Assembly (NCBI RefSeq): GCF_001640805.2
Contig: NC_066848.1
Coordinates: 8,137,526-8,201,525 of the forward strand
Length of the DNA: 64,000 bases
Reading direction: 5' to 3'
Source: Lates calcarifer
Taxonomy: Eukaryota; Chordata; Actinopteri; Centropomidae
The notes under the pieces are model-generated. The model was given only the letters and a program-made list of their open reading frames with translations. It had not been told where the DNA came from and made no database searches. A program made the translations under genes and the position numbers. Of this stretch, positions 16,526 through 27,240 are shown piece after piece; position 1 is the first letter of the stretch, and every line of letters begins with the position of its first letter.

Positions 16526-18693
16526 ATGCTTCCCAGTCCGATCATAACCTCTTCCACCACGCCTTTTTCTGTGAAGGACATTCTGAAGTTAGAGTTGCAG
16601 CAGCAGTCTCAGCAGCACCAGCTCCAGTTCATCTCCTGCTTCGGTCTCTCTGGTGCGCTGTCGCAGCCAGGAACTTTCCCAAACAAGCCCCTCCGTTCTC
16701 ATTCACCGCCCTCCTGCATGTTGGCCGGGAGGGACAGTCCAAGTCCCATCAGCTCCGGCCTCTCGGAGAGCGAGGAGAGGATGTCGTACCTCAACGCCAT
16801 GACGATACCGGAGCGGCTGGCGGGGTCCGGTCTGTCGGTCGAGATGTTCGGAAACCCGGCGCAGAACCACTCCGCAGCCCTCCAGCTGGAGACCGAGCAG
16901 GAAGACCAGGACAGCAGTGAGTACAGAGGCTGATTATAAACACGCTCATCCTAAAGTTAGTACGGATAATGATGAGGGTGTAGTTTATATTGGTTATTGC
17001 ATAAATAGGAGCACGAACAGAGTAAACGAGAATCACAATTTCATTAAAATGTATAAATATTTTCCTATCTTGCAAAAATAATCACAGCTAATTTTCCAAA
17101 CTAAATAAATATAAAAAATGGTTGATTCAGGCAAAAATGTCTGCAAAGCGATCACAGAGGGAGCAGGTCCTCAGTGCTGCGCTGGAGTGATTTTTGTCAA
17201 TAATATAAACATTAGAACTAAACATCCAGACGTTCAATTACTTATTTTATACTGTAACAACACTAGCCTGTTATTTAGAACAAGAGAAACAGCTATATAT
17301 AGCAAGTGCCACACCTTGCACAATGGACGCCAACAAAATTTGTTCCATGCTGCCAGCAATTTAATTTCTGAACATAAAGCCTGCAGGCTTTTAATAAGTG
17401 TTTACATTTGCACAGATTTATGTATTTTTAACAATCCGTATAAATCACTGAACAGAAATGTACAAAAGCAGCAGACCTTTAATTACAGAGTCACAATTTC
17501 TCAGATTTAGCCAAGTGAATATGCATTTAATCGCAACAGAAACCTTAATATGAAATATGTTTACGTTCATCTTTGATTTTCCAGATGTGAACATTCATGG
17601 TTGGGTTAAGTTCACGGATGAATTGTCAAATCATCCTAATTTACTCTTTCAGTGTAACTACCTGATGTGTTTCCTAATAAATACTTGGAAAATGTTGGTA
17701 AGACAGCTTCCAACCTAGTGCACTTTCATTTTACATTTTACTAAATTATAATATGTCTATAATGAATATTAAATATTATGAACATAATGGTCAATATTGT
17801 GGGAAAATACTGCAAATTGTAGTAGATACTCAATGTATATATTTTAATTTTTTTATTTTTGCCATAGAAAAACAATTTTGCTTAAGTGTTTTAAAGAATA
17901 AGTTTTTAAGTTTTAAATAAATGTATTCATCTGGATATGAGTGTAATAAAAATAGGAAATCATATTGGATAAATATTTAAACACTGAATAATTAACAGGT
18001 CTTGTTTAAGCTGTGATGTATAGTAAATTTTTTTCTCTTTATGCAGACAGCTGCGGTGTGCTCCGGGGAGAGTGTGAGGATCCAGATGCGGAGAAACCCG
18101 CCACTAAACAGCAAAGGACCAGGAGGAAACCCCGTGTCCTCTTCTCCCAGGCTCAGGTGTTCGAGCTGGAGCGGCGCTTTAAGCAGCAGCGTTACCTCTC
18201 CGCCCCGGAGAGAGAACACCTGGCCAGCTCCCTGAAACTCACCTCCACCCAGGTCAAGATCTGGTTCCAGAACAGGAGGTACAAGTGTAAGAGGCAGCGG
18301 CAGGACAAGAGTCTGGAGATGGCAGGTCATCACCATCACCACCACCATCACCCACCGCCGCCGCCAAGGAGGGTGGCTGTGCCGGTGCTGGTCCGGGACG
18401 GGAGGCCTTGTCTGACTGGATCTCAGAACTATAACACCTCTTACACTGTCGGAGCTCCAAACCCGTACAGCTACAACGGTTATCCACCTTACAGCTACAA
18501 CAACTCGGTCTACACTAACACTTATTCCTGTACTTATTCTAGTTTACCTGCTCTGCCGCCCAGCAACACCACTGCTAACGCTTTCATGAACATGAATTTG
18601 GGAAACCTTGGTGCACAGACGCAGAGCCAGGCCCCTCAAGGACCAGTGGTCACACCCTGCCAAGGAACTCTGCAGGGAATCCGGGCATGGTAA
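16526..18693 (+). CDS. nkx2-3: homeobox protein Nkx-2.3, 2 exons, 345 aa
   Basis: NK2-class (tinman-type) homeodomain transcription factor; in vertebrates NKX2-3 acts in pharyngeal endoderm, gut mesenchyme and spleen development. Exons: 16526-16916 and 18047-18693, joined by a GT-AG intron of 1,130 bp in phase 1. The ATG at 16526 was chosen because the product then starts MLPSP followed by the TN repressor motif TPFSVKDIL, as in known NKX2-3. The homeodomain spans about residues 156-215 ([20 protein letters not shown] through [20 protein letters not shown]) and has the NK2-specific Tyr at homeodomain position 54. An NK2-specific domain ([15 protein letters not shown]) follows, preceded by eight His and five Pro in a row. 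The protein ends GTLQGIRAW, the NKX2-3 C terminus, which separates it from NKX2-5 and NKX2-6. It lies between got1 and slc25a28, as in human. Confidence 0.96.
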
Positions 18694-19531
18694 CGCGGTC
18701 TTTATTAACAATCACAACTGGGAGAGACTTGTCTGGGATGGCTGAATGGACTAAAGCACGTAAATCCAATCAACTGATGCAAGGAGAGCACAACGAATAA
18801 CTCCGTAGCACGTTATAGAAAGCACAGGCCAGTGGCTGTAACTCAAGGCAGGCCTATGAGGAAACCCTAATCCGTTGACTGAAATACAGATATGCAGAAT
18901 GCGCATTTTCTCTGAGCCACAGTGTATAGAGGACTTTTAAACCTGCTGTTGAATATTTGATTGTAGGATTGAATTCTGACGATGAGCAAAGACTGTGCGT
19001 AATGTGGCCTGTTGTGGTTCAACATGGATGCAAGCGACGAAAAAAGGGAAAGCATTTGGACATCTTCATACAAATATACATGTTTTATGCATACATTAAA
19101 GTCTATAGTGAATTAAGTATTGGCCTGACTAGGCCCACTCCAGTTTTTAAAATGAATTGCAAATAACAACATGGACCACAACTGCTAAGTAATGCAAAAA
19201 AGTATTACGCTTTTTTTTCTTTTTGACAGTGCGATATATGTTCGGCCAGTAGCCTTTGTTTTTTTCTAAAACAGCTTTTCTTTTTTTGAAAAATTATAAA
19301 TAATTATGAAATTAAATGATACAAGTGACTGTATTGTACTGTGCTTTCTGAGCGTGTGTGTGTGTCTATTCTCCTTTGTTGGCTTATTAAAATACATAGA
19401 ACTAAAGAACCTTAAAAAAAATACAGTACATACACATTCATGTAAAACTGTACATTTCTATGCCCAATCAGACGTTTCTGATCTCGTCGTATCACAAGTC
19501 AACATTCATAAGAATGTGGATGGGAAACTCA

Positions 19532-19537
19532 AATAAA
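19532..19537 (+). terminator. candidate nkx2-3 polyadenylation signal
   Basis: AATAAA about 840 bases after the nkx2-3 stop codon, after an AT-rich stretch that could be 3' UTR. It is the first clear plus-strand AATAAA downstream of the stop. Confidence 0.45.
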
Positions 19538-20016
19538 TTAATGTTGCGTTTGGTTTATTCCTCAAGCATGTAGTTTCTCATCGTCTCAAATCGTTTGTCA
19601 AGCTAAGAAAGTTTCCTCTTTTTTTCTTGTGAGAAAGCTTGTAGTAGACTTTGGTCTGAGACAAGAACCAGAAACATAGAGAATTTAGAGGCGAGCTAAT
19701 GTCCGGTCAGGATTCACAGATGGACATTAACCAGACAGCCAGCATCCTCGGGACTCACAGAGTGAATAAACTAAAGAGTTTTGGATGATAAATATAGTTG
19801 GAAAATGTTCTCTGTGTTGATGCATGACGCTGAAATACATAATTACCGTTTTAAAAAATAATAAATAAAATATGACAGTATATGTCACTACACTCCAAAT
19901 AATAATACTTATTATAATCCTTATTTAATCAGGTAATCTCTGACCCTGCCAATAATTTTAGAATTATATGATAATTATATACTAATTGTCTACATTTTCA
20001 CTCATTTAATCGAGGG

Positions 20017-20039
20017 CACACACACACACACACACACAC
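20017..20039. repeat. (CA)n microsatellite
   Basis: CA dinucleotide run of about 23 bp. Confidence 0.9.
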
Positions 20040-20259
20040 GCTGATTGGAGATGGACTTAAACAAACACCTTCACCTCCCAGACATGGTCGAATACGCAGA
20101 CACTATTAATGGAGATGAATGGCAACGTAAACCCAGTGTTTGTCTCCTCTGATAGCCTCACTGGCCACTTCCCCTGCTGGCTACTGCACTGCCGGTATGG
20201 GACATACCTGGTGTCAGCTCTAAGTGCTGCAGAGTCACAAGTGTAAATAGAGCTGGCGA

Positions 20260-20400
20260 CAGGACGGCGATGCCTGAGGACGCGGCCTGGCCACGGCTGC
20301 TCTGACAGGCGCTGCAGCGATCGCTATCTATCGCGCTTCCAAAGATAGCAGCTCGGCTCATCGCTGCGCTATAGGCGTGGAGTTTCCCAAAACAAAGTCT
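20260..20400. promoter_or_regulatory. CpG-rich patch with nested inverted repeats and GATA cores
   Basis: A GC- and CpG-rich island in otherwise AT-rich intergenic DNA between the two homeobox genes. Outer arms GCAGCGAT (20314-20321) and ATCGCTGC (20360-20367) enclose inner arms GCTATCT (20323-20329) and AGATAGC (20343-20349). The inner arms are two inverted AGATAG cores of the type bound by GATA factors. It could be an enhancer or a structured RNA; no protein is encoded. Confidence 0.35.
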
Positions 20401-20754
20401 CCAATGGCAACCACTCAAGGAGCTCACAAAAGAACCAGACCCCAAATATAGAGAAGGAAAAAGTGCGTGGAGAAGCTGGAGTAAGGAATCTCCCATTAGG
20501 TGGCCTTAGAAGTAAGGACCTGGCTGACAACACGGCATCAGATGTGTGAGGATTTTGTTCAGGACTGGAACCAAGTTATCTATATATCTTATAATTTTAT
20601 CGTGTATGTTTTGACAACATAATTCGGGGTAAATGGATAAAACAAAGTGAATATAATATAATTCCAATCGGGCTTCTGGTAAAAGATGAATTGGAGTGTT
20701 TCAGGATAGAGGGTATGCATGTAGAACAGACTGAAGAAACAAACTTGTGGTTTT

Positions 20755-20791
20755 GCTCTGTATAAATAAAATTGACTTGACTTGACTTGAC
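20755..20791 (-). repeat. dispersed teleost repeat end, copy B (fragment)
   Basis: 'tgtataaataaaattgactt' followed by 'gacttgacttgact' is the AATAAAATTG end of the repeat seen at 8036 and 59841, here with a TTGAC pentamer tail. Only the terminal 35 bp or so is present. Confidence 0.6.
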
Positions 20792-21409
20792 TGTGGAAGC
20801 CAGCTGATGAAGCAAGATTTAAACATAACTTTTCTTTCGTGCGTAACAGAAGAGTTCTTCTTTTCTCACACGAGCCTGGCCATAGGATACATTTTAAGAA
20901 ATGAACGACTACAGAGATTTAGTGAATGCACGTGCAAAGGCCACATTCTGTGTGTGTGTGTGTGCAGAGGAATGCAAACACAAAGCAAAGAAAGGGAGGC
21001 TGAAAATATGAGTGTATTGAGACTCAGATTATGAAGCAGTCATATTGTATATGTAGAAGTTAAGGCTGTTTCATTTAGAAATCACGAGCAGCATTTATCA
21101 TAGGAAGGACACACATATATATATATATTTGGAGATAAATTCCCAGATGGTTTTGGTGAGTGAAAACGTTACTTTTTTTGTCATTATGTAGATGAAATAA
21201 AAACATGTTAGTGTGTTAGAGCTTCCTCGCTTCCCGCACAGATGTATTTTAACACCCTGGAGCTGTTTTGCGCTCTGTGGCAAACAGAGAGATTTCTCTG
21301 TTTAGTCAGAGGAAGAAAACAAAGCAACACGGAGGAGGCAGATCACTACATCTGTCATCACATCTCCTCATTGAAGGATAGGCCTGCTGGTTGTGTAATG
21401 CGCGTGCTG

Positions 21410-21411
<2 letters not shown>

Positions 21412-21458
<47 letters not shown>
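21412..21458. repeat. (GT)n microsatellite
   Basis: GT dinucleotide run of about 47 bp followed by a G-rich purine stretch (GAGGGGAGGAGGAGGGG). Confidence 0.97.
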
Positions 21459-21461
<3 letters not shown>

Positions 21462-22613
21462 GGAGGAGGAGGGGGGAGAGGAGGGGTATACATGCCACCT
21501 TTCCTTTTTACGTACCTTTTAATTTTTTAAACCGTGCATCATGACCACACGGCGGCGCTATTCACCTGTCTGAGCAACAAAGTTGGAAGTCCCCCTTCAC
21601 AATAAAATACTCTATGGTTTAGTGAAATTTCTGTCATGGGTTTTGTTAAGGAACGTTATGGTTTAATGGGATCGTGACCTCCAAAATCTCAGGGTAAAAA
21701 CGTAATAATTTCTCCATAAACCCGAATAATCGCCAAAAATTCACAAATATAGAGACTGACATGTTAAATTCTTTTGAGACCCAGTGGCAGATTGAAGCAT
21801 ATAGCTTTTTTAAATTTTAAATTGGGATGACCCTTTAAAACTATTGTAGAATTAAGTAGAAGCTAAAATTTAAATAAAAATAATAATAGTCAGACCACAA
21901 ATGTGAAGGTGGGTTGCAGCATTGTGGAAGGAAGGTTCATTTTACGCACGCTTAGCGAACTTTACGCATCTGATTTTCTTACTAAAATGTATTTACAGTA
22001 AATACCTGGTGGACACACAGTGGCTGAAACAGTTCCATTTTATAGGAATACTTGACAACATCGACACTGAGTCTCTGATTCGTGTCTAATATTCAAGGTA
22101 ATATTGATTAAACTTTGCTCAACAGGGTAATTACTCTCTTCGTCTCCACATACACAGACTCTGACAAATGCTGCTATACAGAGCCATTAGCCCGTTTTTT
22201 AAAATAATTGCTTGCGTTCCTAACATAAGATAAGAAAAATCACATTACCAAGGTGAAATATCTCCTCTGCAAAATCATTGTACCTCGTCCTCAGAGCGCA
22301 GAGCACAGACACCAGAGTGCAGCTGGGCGGTGCGAGGGAGGGACTAGGCACAGAAAACAGCCTATCACATGTTAACTGGAGCTGCTGCTGCTACTACTAC
22401 TGCTGAGAATATTGTAATAGACTTGACAGCTTCTGATGTAGGCTGTTCATTAGCAGCCCGAGGTTTGTTCACCACAATTAAATTAGAACAATTAAAGAGA
22501 GCGGTGAAAAGATCGAATCAGTGAGGACGTTTGCCCTGGAGTGGCTAACCTCTTGATGCCTCCACATAAATCGCATGCGAGCGTGAGGAACTATCCGAGC
22601 TCCTGTTTTAATC

Positions 22614-24135
22614 ATGACATTAAGTTTTTCGTCCTTCTCCATCAAAGACATACTCACCGGACGTGATGACCGGGGGAAGCCCGGTAACAGGAGTACAGAG
22701 GAGCTCTGCGCACCGAAGCGCAACGTCTGCACCGCGCAGGATGGCACCGGAGTTCCCGGTCTGTCTCATCAAGACTCGTTGGAGAGCTGCATCCAGTCGG
22801 AGAGACTTCCTGCTGATCTCAGGCTGTCTTTTGGAAGCCGACGATCTGATACCTACAGCGATGAGGCCACAGGAGAGGAAACAGAGCGCAGAGAAGGTGA
22901 GTTTTATTCTATTCGGCAGTATAGGGCTGTAGAGATTCTGTGGTTTTACACTTCAACAAAGGTGACAATAAGGTGACGGTTTTCCACATTTAGATTATAT
23001 TCACACATAAACTGGCATCTTGAAATAAGATAAATAAAGACAAATGATTTAAGAAAAAAAAAAAGAATTAAATTTTGCTTTGGAAACAGGAAAAATTCGT
23101 CTCACCTCTGGCAATTTTGTCTCATCTCTTTGTGCTAAAATATAGTTTTAATTCACAGGAGACAAATTATATGACGAAAAATTTACAGCATCTAAAGGGA
23201 TTAAATTAATGTATATTTCCAAATAGAATAAATCTTTAAAGATCTTAAGAGGATATTTGGATCAGAGAGAGAAGACTGAGAGCCAGTCATACCATATGTA
23301 TATTATATATATGTATATTGTGTCGTTTGAGAAAGACAGTCAGGATATGGAAAAACAAAACCATAAAAGCGAAAGTTAACGTCGTTGAACCTGAAGGCTC
23401 TGGTTGTGAAAACATTCGTCTGAGGTCACCTAAGGCTGACTTTTTTCGTTATATCCCCTGACTTTCTGACGGTGTGAAAGGGACAGAGGAGGAAGATTTC
23501 ACACTGGCCAACATCAGCACCATGTTGAAGTGAGCTCTCATCAGCAGATGACCTAGGCTGAGAGGAAATTCACTTATTCTCGTCATACATTTATTTTCTT
23601 TCTTAGACTCTGCAGACCTGCAAACACATTGTATGGAGCCTGATAAACAGCGGGAAAAGGAGGCGGAGGCAGAGGAGGAGGGATGTCATCACAGCGGGGA
23701 GACGGTCAGCTGTTCATCCGACGAGCAACAGCCCAGGCCCGGTACCAAGAAGCGCTCCAGGGCGGCCTTCTCTCACGCTCAGGTCTACGAGTTGGAGCGC
23801 CGCTTCAACGCGCAGCGGTATCTCTCCGGTCCCGAGAGGGCCGATCTGGCGGTGGCTCTGAAACTCACCGAGACCCAGGTTAAAATCTGGTTCCAGAACC
23901 GGAGATATAAAACCAAACGGCGTCAGATAGCGGCCGAGCTGGGGGCGTGCAGCTCACCAAAGACCGTGGCAGTCAAAGTGCTGGTGAGGGACAATCAAAA
24001 GCAGTACCATCATACGAATGGAGTACACATCCCGCTGACTGTGCCACTGTACCAGGCCTACCAGTGCTATCCCTACCTGCACTGCTACTGCCAGCCCTGG
24101 AGCATGAGCAGCATGTCGTGTAGAGGGATGCTCTG

Positions 24136-24136
<1 letters not shown>
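22614..24136 (+). CDS. nkx3-3: NKX3-type homeobox protein (Nkx3-3/zampogna-like), 2 exons, 270 aa
   Basis: NK3-class (bagpipe-type) homeodomain transcription factor. Exons: 22614-22896 and 23607-24136, with a GT-AG intron of 710 bp in phase 1. The N terminus has a TN-like repressor motif ([10 protein letters not shown]). An acidic Glu-rich stretch follows at about residues 108-125. The homeodomain covers about 142-201 ([20 protein letters not shown] through [20 protein letters not shown]). [12 protein letters not shown] and YKTKRRQ are NK3 signatures and exclude another NK2 gene. After it comes [11 protein letters not shown], resembling the NK2-specific domain, and a Tyr/Cys-rich tail. Linkage to nkx2-3 supports Nkx3-3 (zampogna in Xenopus) over bapx1/nkx3-2 or nkx3-1, which sit next to other genes. 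The NK3 class is sure; the ohnologue is less so. The family acts in pharyngeal and gut mesoderm or endoderm; the role here is inferred. A (TC)33 tract begins one base after the stop. Confidence 0.88.

Positions 24137-24137
<1 letters not shown>

Positions 24138-24203
<66 letters not shown>
24138..24203. repeat. (TC)33 tract at the start of the nkx3-3 3' UTR
   Basis: 66 bp pure TC dinucleotide run that begins one base after the TGA of nkx3-3. A poly-A rich stretch follows at about 24379-24412. Confidence 0.97.
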
Positions 24204-24206
<3 letters not shown>

Positions 24207-24867
24207 TTTGGAGAATGAATGACCTCAAAAAGTGTCAAATACAAGATGTAGCTGTTAGCTCTCTGTTCTGTCGGTGGATGGTGCACCACAAGAGACGTTT
24301 TTGCACGAAGAATTCTTTCTTGACACATTTCTATAGTCAAAGCTTTCAAGCTGATTGAGATTGTACACTTCGCTTTTAAAAAAACAAACAAACAAAAAAA
24401 AAAAAAAAAAAAGAAAAGAAAAACTGATTTTTTAAATTATGGTTATTGTTTGTTACTTTGGCATTTTTGTTCCCCTTTAGAGTAAGACATGATCGATACT
24501 AGGCCTGCATGGTTCAAAAAATACAGAAATATCTCACCACGACTATTAAAATGTAGAGATATTATTATTATGGACATTAGTGTGAAGTCCACTGTCAGTT
24601 GATTATTCCTGTGTGAAGAAACCTTTAACATTTGAGACAGAGATTTGAGAGTCGTCATTATTCTGTGATGATTTACAACAAAAAATAATTAGATTCAATA
24701 ATAATAATAATTCTTTTCTTTCTTTTTTTTTACTCATCTGCTACGTAGTTGTCTCATAATCGTACCTTCTTAATGTAATACTTGGTCTGTGGGGAGTTTT
24801 GTTAAGGGGAGGGTAGTCTGACAGAACTGGGGGAGCTGGGTTTTTTTTTTTTTTCATCACCTCAGAT

Positions 24868-24905
24868 ATATATTTTAGCAGTCCCTTGTGGGATTAATAA
24901 AAAGA
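24868..24905 (-). repeat. short LINE-tail-like repeat
   Basis: 'agcagtcccttgtgggatta' followed by 'ataaaaag' is, in reverse complement, similar to the 'ctttattgatcccttt' segment at 41708-41755. Both look like the end of a dispersed retroelement family common in fish. It contains an AATAAA (24896-24901). Confidence 0.45.
24896..24901 (+). terminator. candidate nkx3-3 polyadenylation signal
   Basis: AATAAA about 760 bases after the nkx3-3 stop codon, inside a short repeat-like sequence at 24868-24905. It is the first clear AATAAA after the stop. Confidence 0.4.
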
Positions 24906-27189
24906 AAAAGCTGTTACAATTTTAAATGTAAGATTTAATTCACTTCCCATATTGATTTTTGTACAGTGCCTAAACATCATAATACGTAGGGAAAAAAGGG
25001 GGGAAAACTGTATGAATGTGGCATTCAATGGATAACCTAAAGAATATCCTGCACTTAACGAAAATGTGTGCTTTGTATTCATTAGCACATTTAAATTAAA
25101 TTGGCCAGTTAATACAATATACTTGAAATAACCACAATGAGTCTTAGAGGATGAAGCTGTATGTTATTAATTATGTACAAATTATTTCAGTATAAATATT
25201 TTGAATCAGGTCACTGAAACAGCTCCCGCCTCAAGAGCCCATACGACGATCTATATGTTGCTTTTTCCTTTCCTGTCAGTGACGGTCCATAATTCGTGAT
25301 CACGCAGAGTAGAGAGGAATCCTGAGCTTACACAAACAAAGTGAGAAAAGGTAGCTTTTCTCGACAGCTGAACAACATGACCGAAACTCTGACATTTAAG
25401 CAGGTATTTATTTATTTATTGGACATTTTTATTGATCATGACACTCTACTTAACAGCCTGGAGGAACACATTTGTCACTTGAGGTACATGGACCTTTAGT
25501 AGCCTTTTGGAGAGTATACGGTGTCTGGGTTTGTTTTCTATTCTACACAATTTTAAAGCAACAGATTAAGAAGCAGTTGGTCTGGGCAGTGTGAAAATAT
25601 AACTTACTGCATGCTCTTAAAAAAGTGCATGTGTGTGGAAAGGGGACATGTGATACCCATGCCTTGCAGACAACGGCAAACTGATTTGAAGTTTTGGTAT
25701 TACACAAAACTTCTTAAAAGTTCCACTGACACAACCAAATTATATTTAGAAGATGGATATTTACTGTTGTTGTTAAAAATGTGTGTTTTGTACGTGTGTT
25801 AGGAGTCCTGCATAGGCCTCCTCTCTACTGTGCTCTGCATGAGTCATAGAGGGTCAATAGACCGTGGAGATGTTGCACCATCCAGCCGGGCTGCACAAGA
25901 CAGCACACATTAATCATGCCTTCGTGAAGAGACTACACCCTCATCCTAAAGTTATATACACAATAGCCACACTTGTTAGGAGAATAAAAACATGATTCTT
26001 AAACGAGGTTTCGAGTGCTTTGGCAGCGTTCTTAACTGATTGTACTTATACCAGCCAGTGGGCATTACCTGCCAGAACTGTGAGGCATAAATGGAGCCTG
26101 GAGAACACACAGTCTGCCTTTACCCATATACAGGTAAACAGATAGAAGAAGTTTTGTATGTAGTCAGGAATCTAAAAAATCCACACTGTACTTGTGCAAC
26201 ATGCTCCCTCTGACACTACAATGTCATTATGTACAAAATGTTTGCAAGTATTTGCCTACAGTAAGGTAGGCATGTCTGTATAAGCCTAGCAAATATTATT
26301 ATTCTAATATTACAACATTAAAGAGGCCGTGACATCAAAGAAATGTGATCTAAAATAGGTACTTCAACTTCCCGTTTCCCACAACAAGCTGCTTTGGCCG
26401 ACACAATCACCCTGCACCATACCCTGGCACCAACCCAAACCTCATTTATCTCTTATATCAAAATACCACTTCAAGCCATCCTAAGTGGTTGGCATTGTTC
26501 ACAACAGGTTTCTGGGCGAGAGAAATAACACTACTACTCTAGACTGTCTGACTGTAAGTCAGCAGGGTGCAATTAAGCCTAATTATTTTTTTATTTATAC
26601 AGGGTGTATGTGTGATTCAAAACTTAAACGGTTAAGACTCTGCAACATAAAAGGTCAGGGTATCACATTGTGGCTCCGAAGTATGCCACTTTCTATGAGC
26701 TCTGATTATTCTCATTGTGCCGGTGAATACTTGCTCTTGTCATTGCTGTCTACCGTGACTAGATAAGAATTTTTCTTTTCCTGCGCCCAGTCTGTGATGT
26801 CACATTGATGTAAATTTCCATAGAGAACAAAGAAAGACACTGAAAAGGAAAGGTGACTGTAACACAGCCCACAATGATCTTGATGGCTACAGACCTCATC
26901 TCATAAGTGAGGCTTAAATTAGACTGTTTTTTTGGAACTTGGCCTTCATCCGACAGCAGGAGCTCCCCTTGTCTTCACTTAAAGGATAATTCTGCTTTAT
27001 TACAAATCAGGTCTGATTTTTGTGTGTTTTGGCTTTATTCTTATCAGTTTTGATATAGTTATACTCACCAAGTTAGTTGATGAAATCTGGGATGACAGCA
27101 ACAACAAGACTGCAACAGGAAAGTCTAATGGGGCAAGAAACACAAGCAAATAATTGCAGATGTCAGAAAACACACTGCTTAAAAACCAC

Positions 27190-27240
27190 TACAGTACAGT
27201 ACATTACATTACAGTACAGTACAGTACAGTACAGTACAGT
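27190..27240. repeat. (ACAGT)n pentanucleotide repeat
   Basis: About ten tandem ACAGT units with two ACATT variants in the left part. Confidence 0.92.

Larger units (their letters stand above)
18694..22613. other. intergenic interval between nkx2-3 and nkx3-3
   Basis: Begins with the nkx2-3 3' UTR (to about 19.55 kb). No coding exon was recognised in the rest. It holds short CA/GT microsatellites (20017-20039, 21412-21458), a small dispersed-repeat fragment (20755-20791) and a CpG-rich patch with nested inverted repeats (20260-20400). The stretch 22280-22613 is GC-richer and is probably the promoter and 5' UTR of the next homeobox gene. Confidence 0.5.

Noticed and set aside
22614..24136. 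Identification of the second homeobox gene as nkx2-5 or another NK2 gene
   Set aside because: The homeodomain has NK3 residues ([18 protein letters not shown]) instead of the NK2 [12 protein letters not shown] and YKCKRQR.
23954..24391. 145-codon minus-strand frame with RE repeats over the end of nkx3-3
   Set aside because: Antisense shadow of the homeobox exon plus translation of the TC tract.
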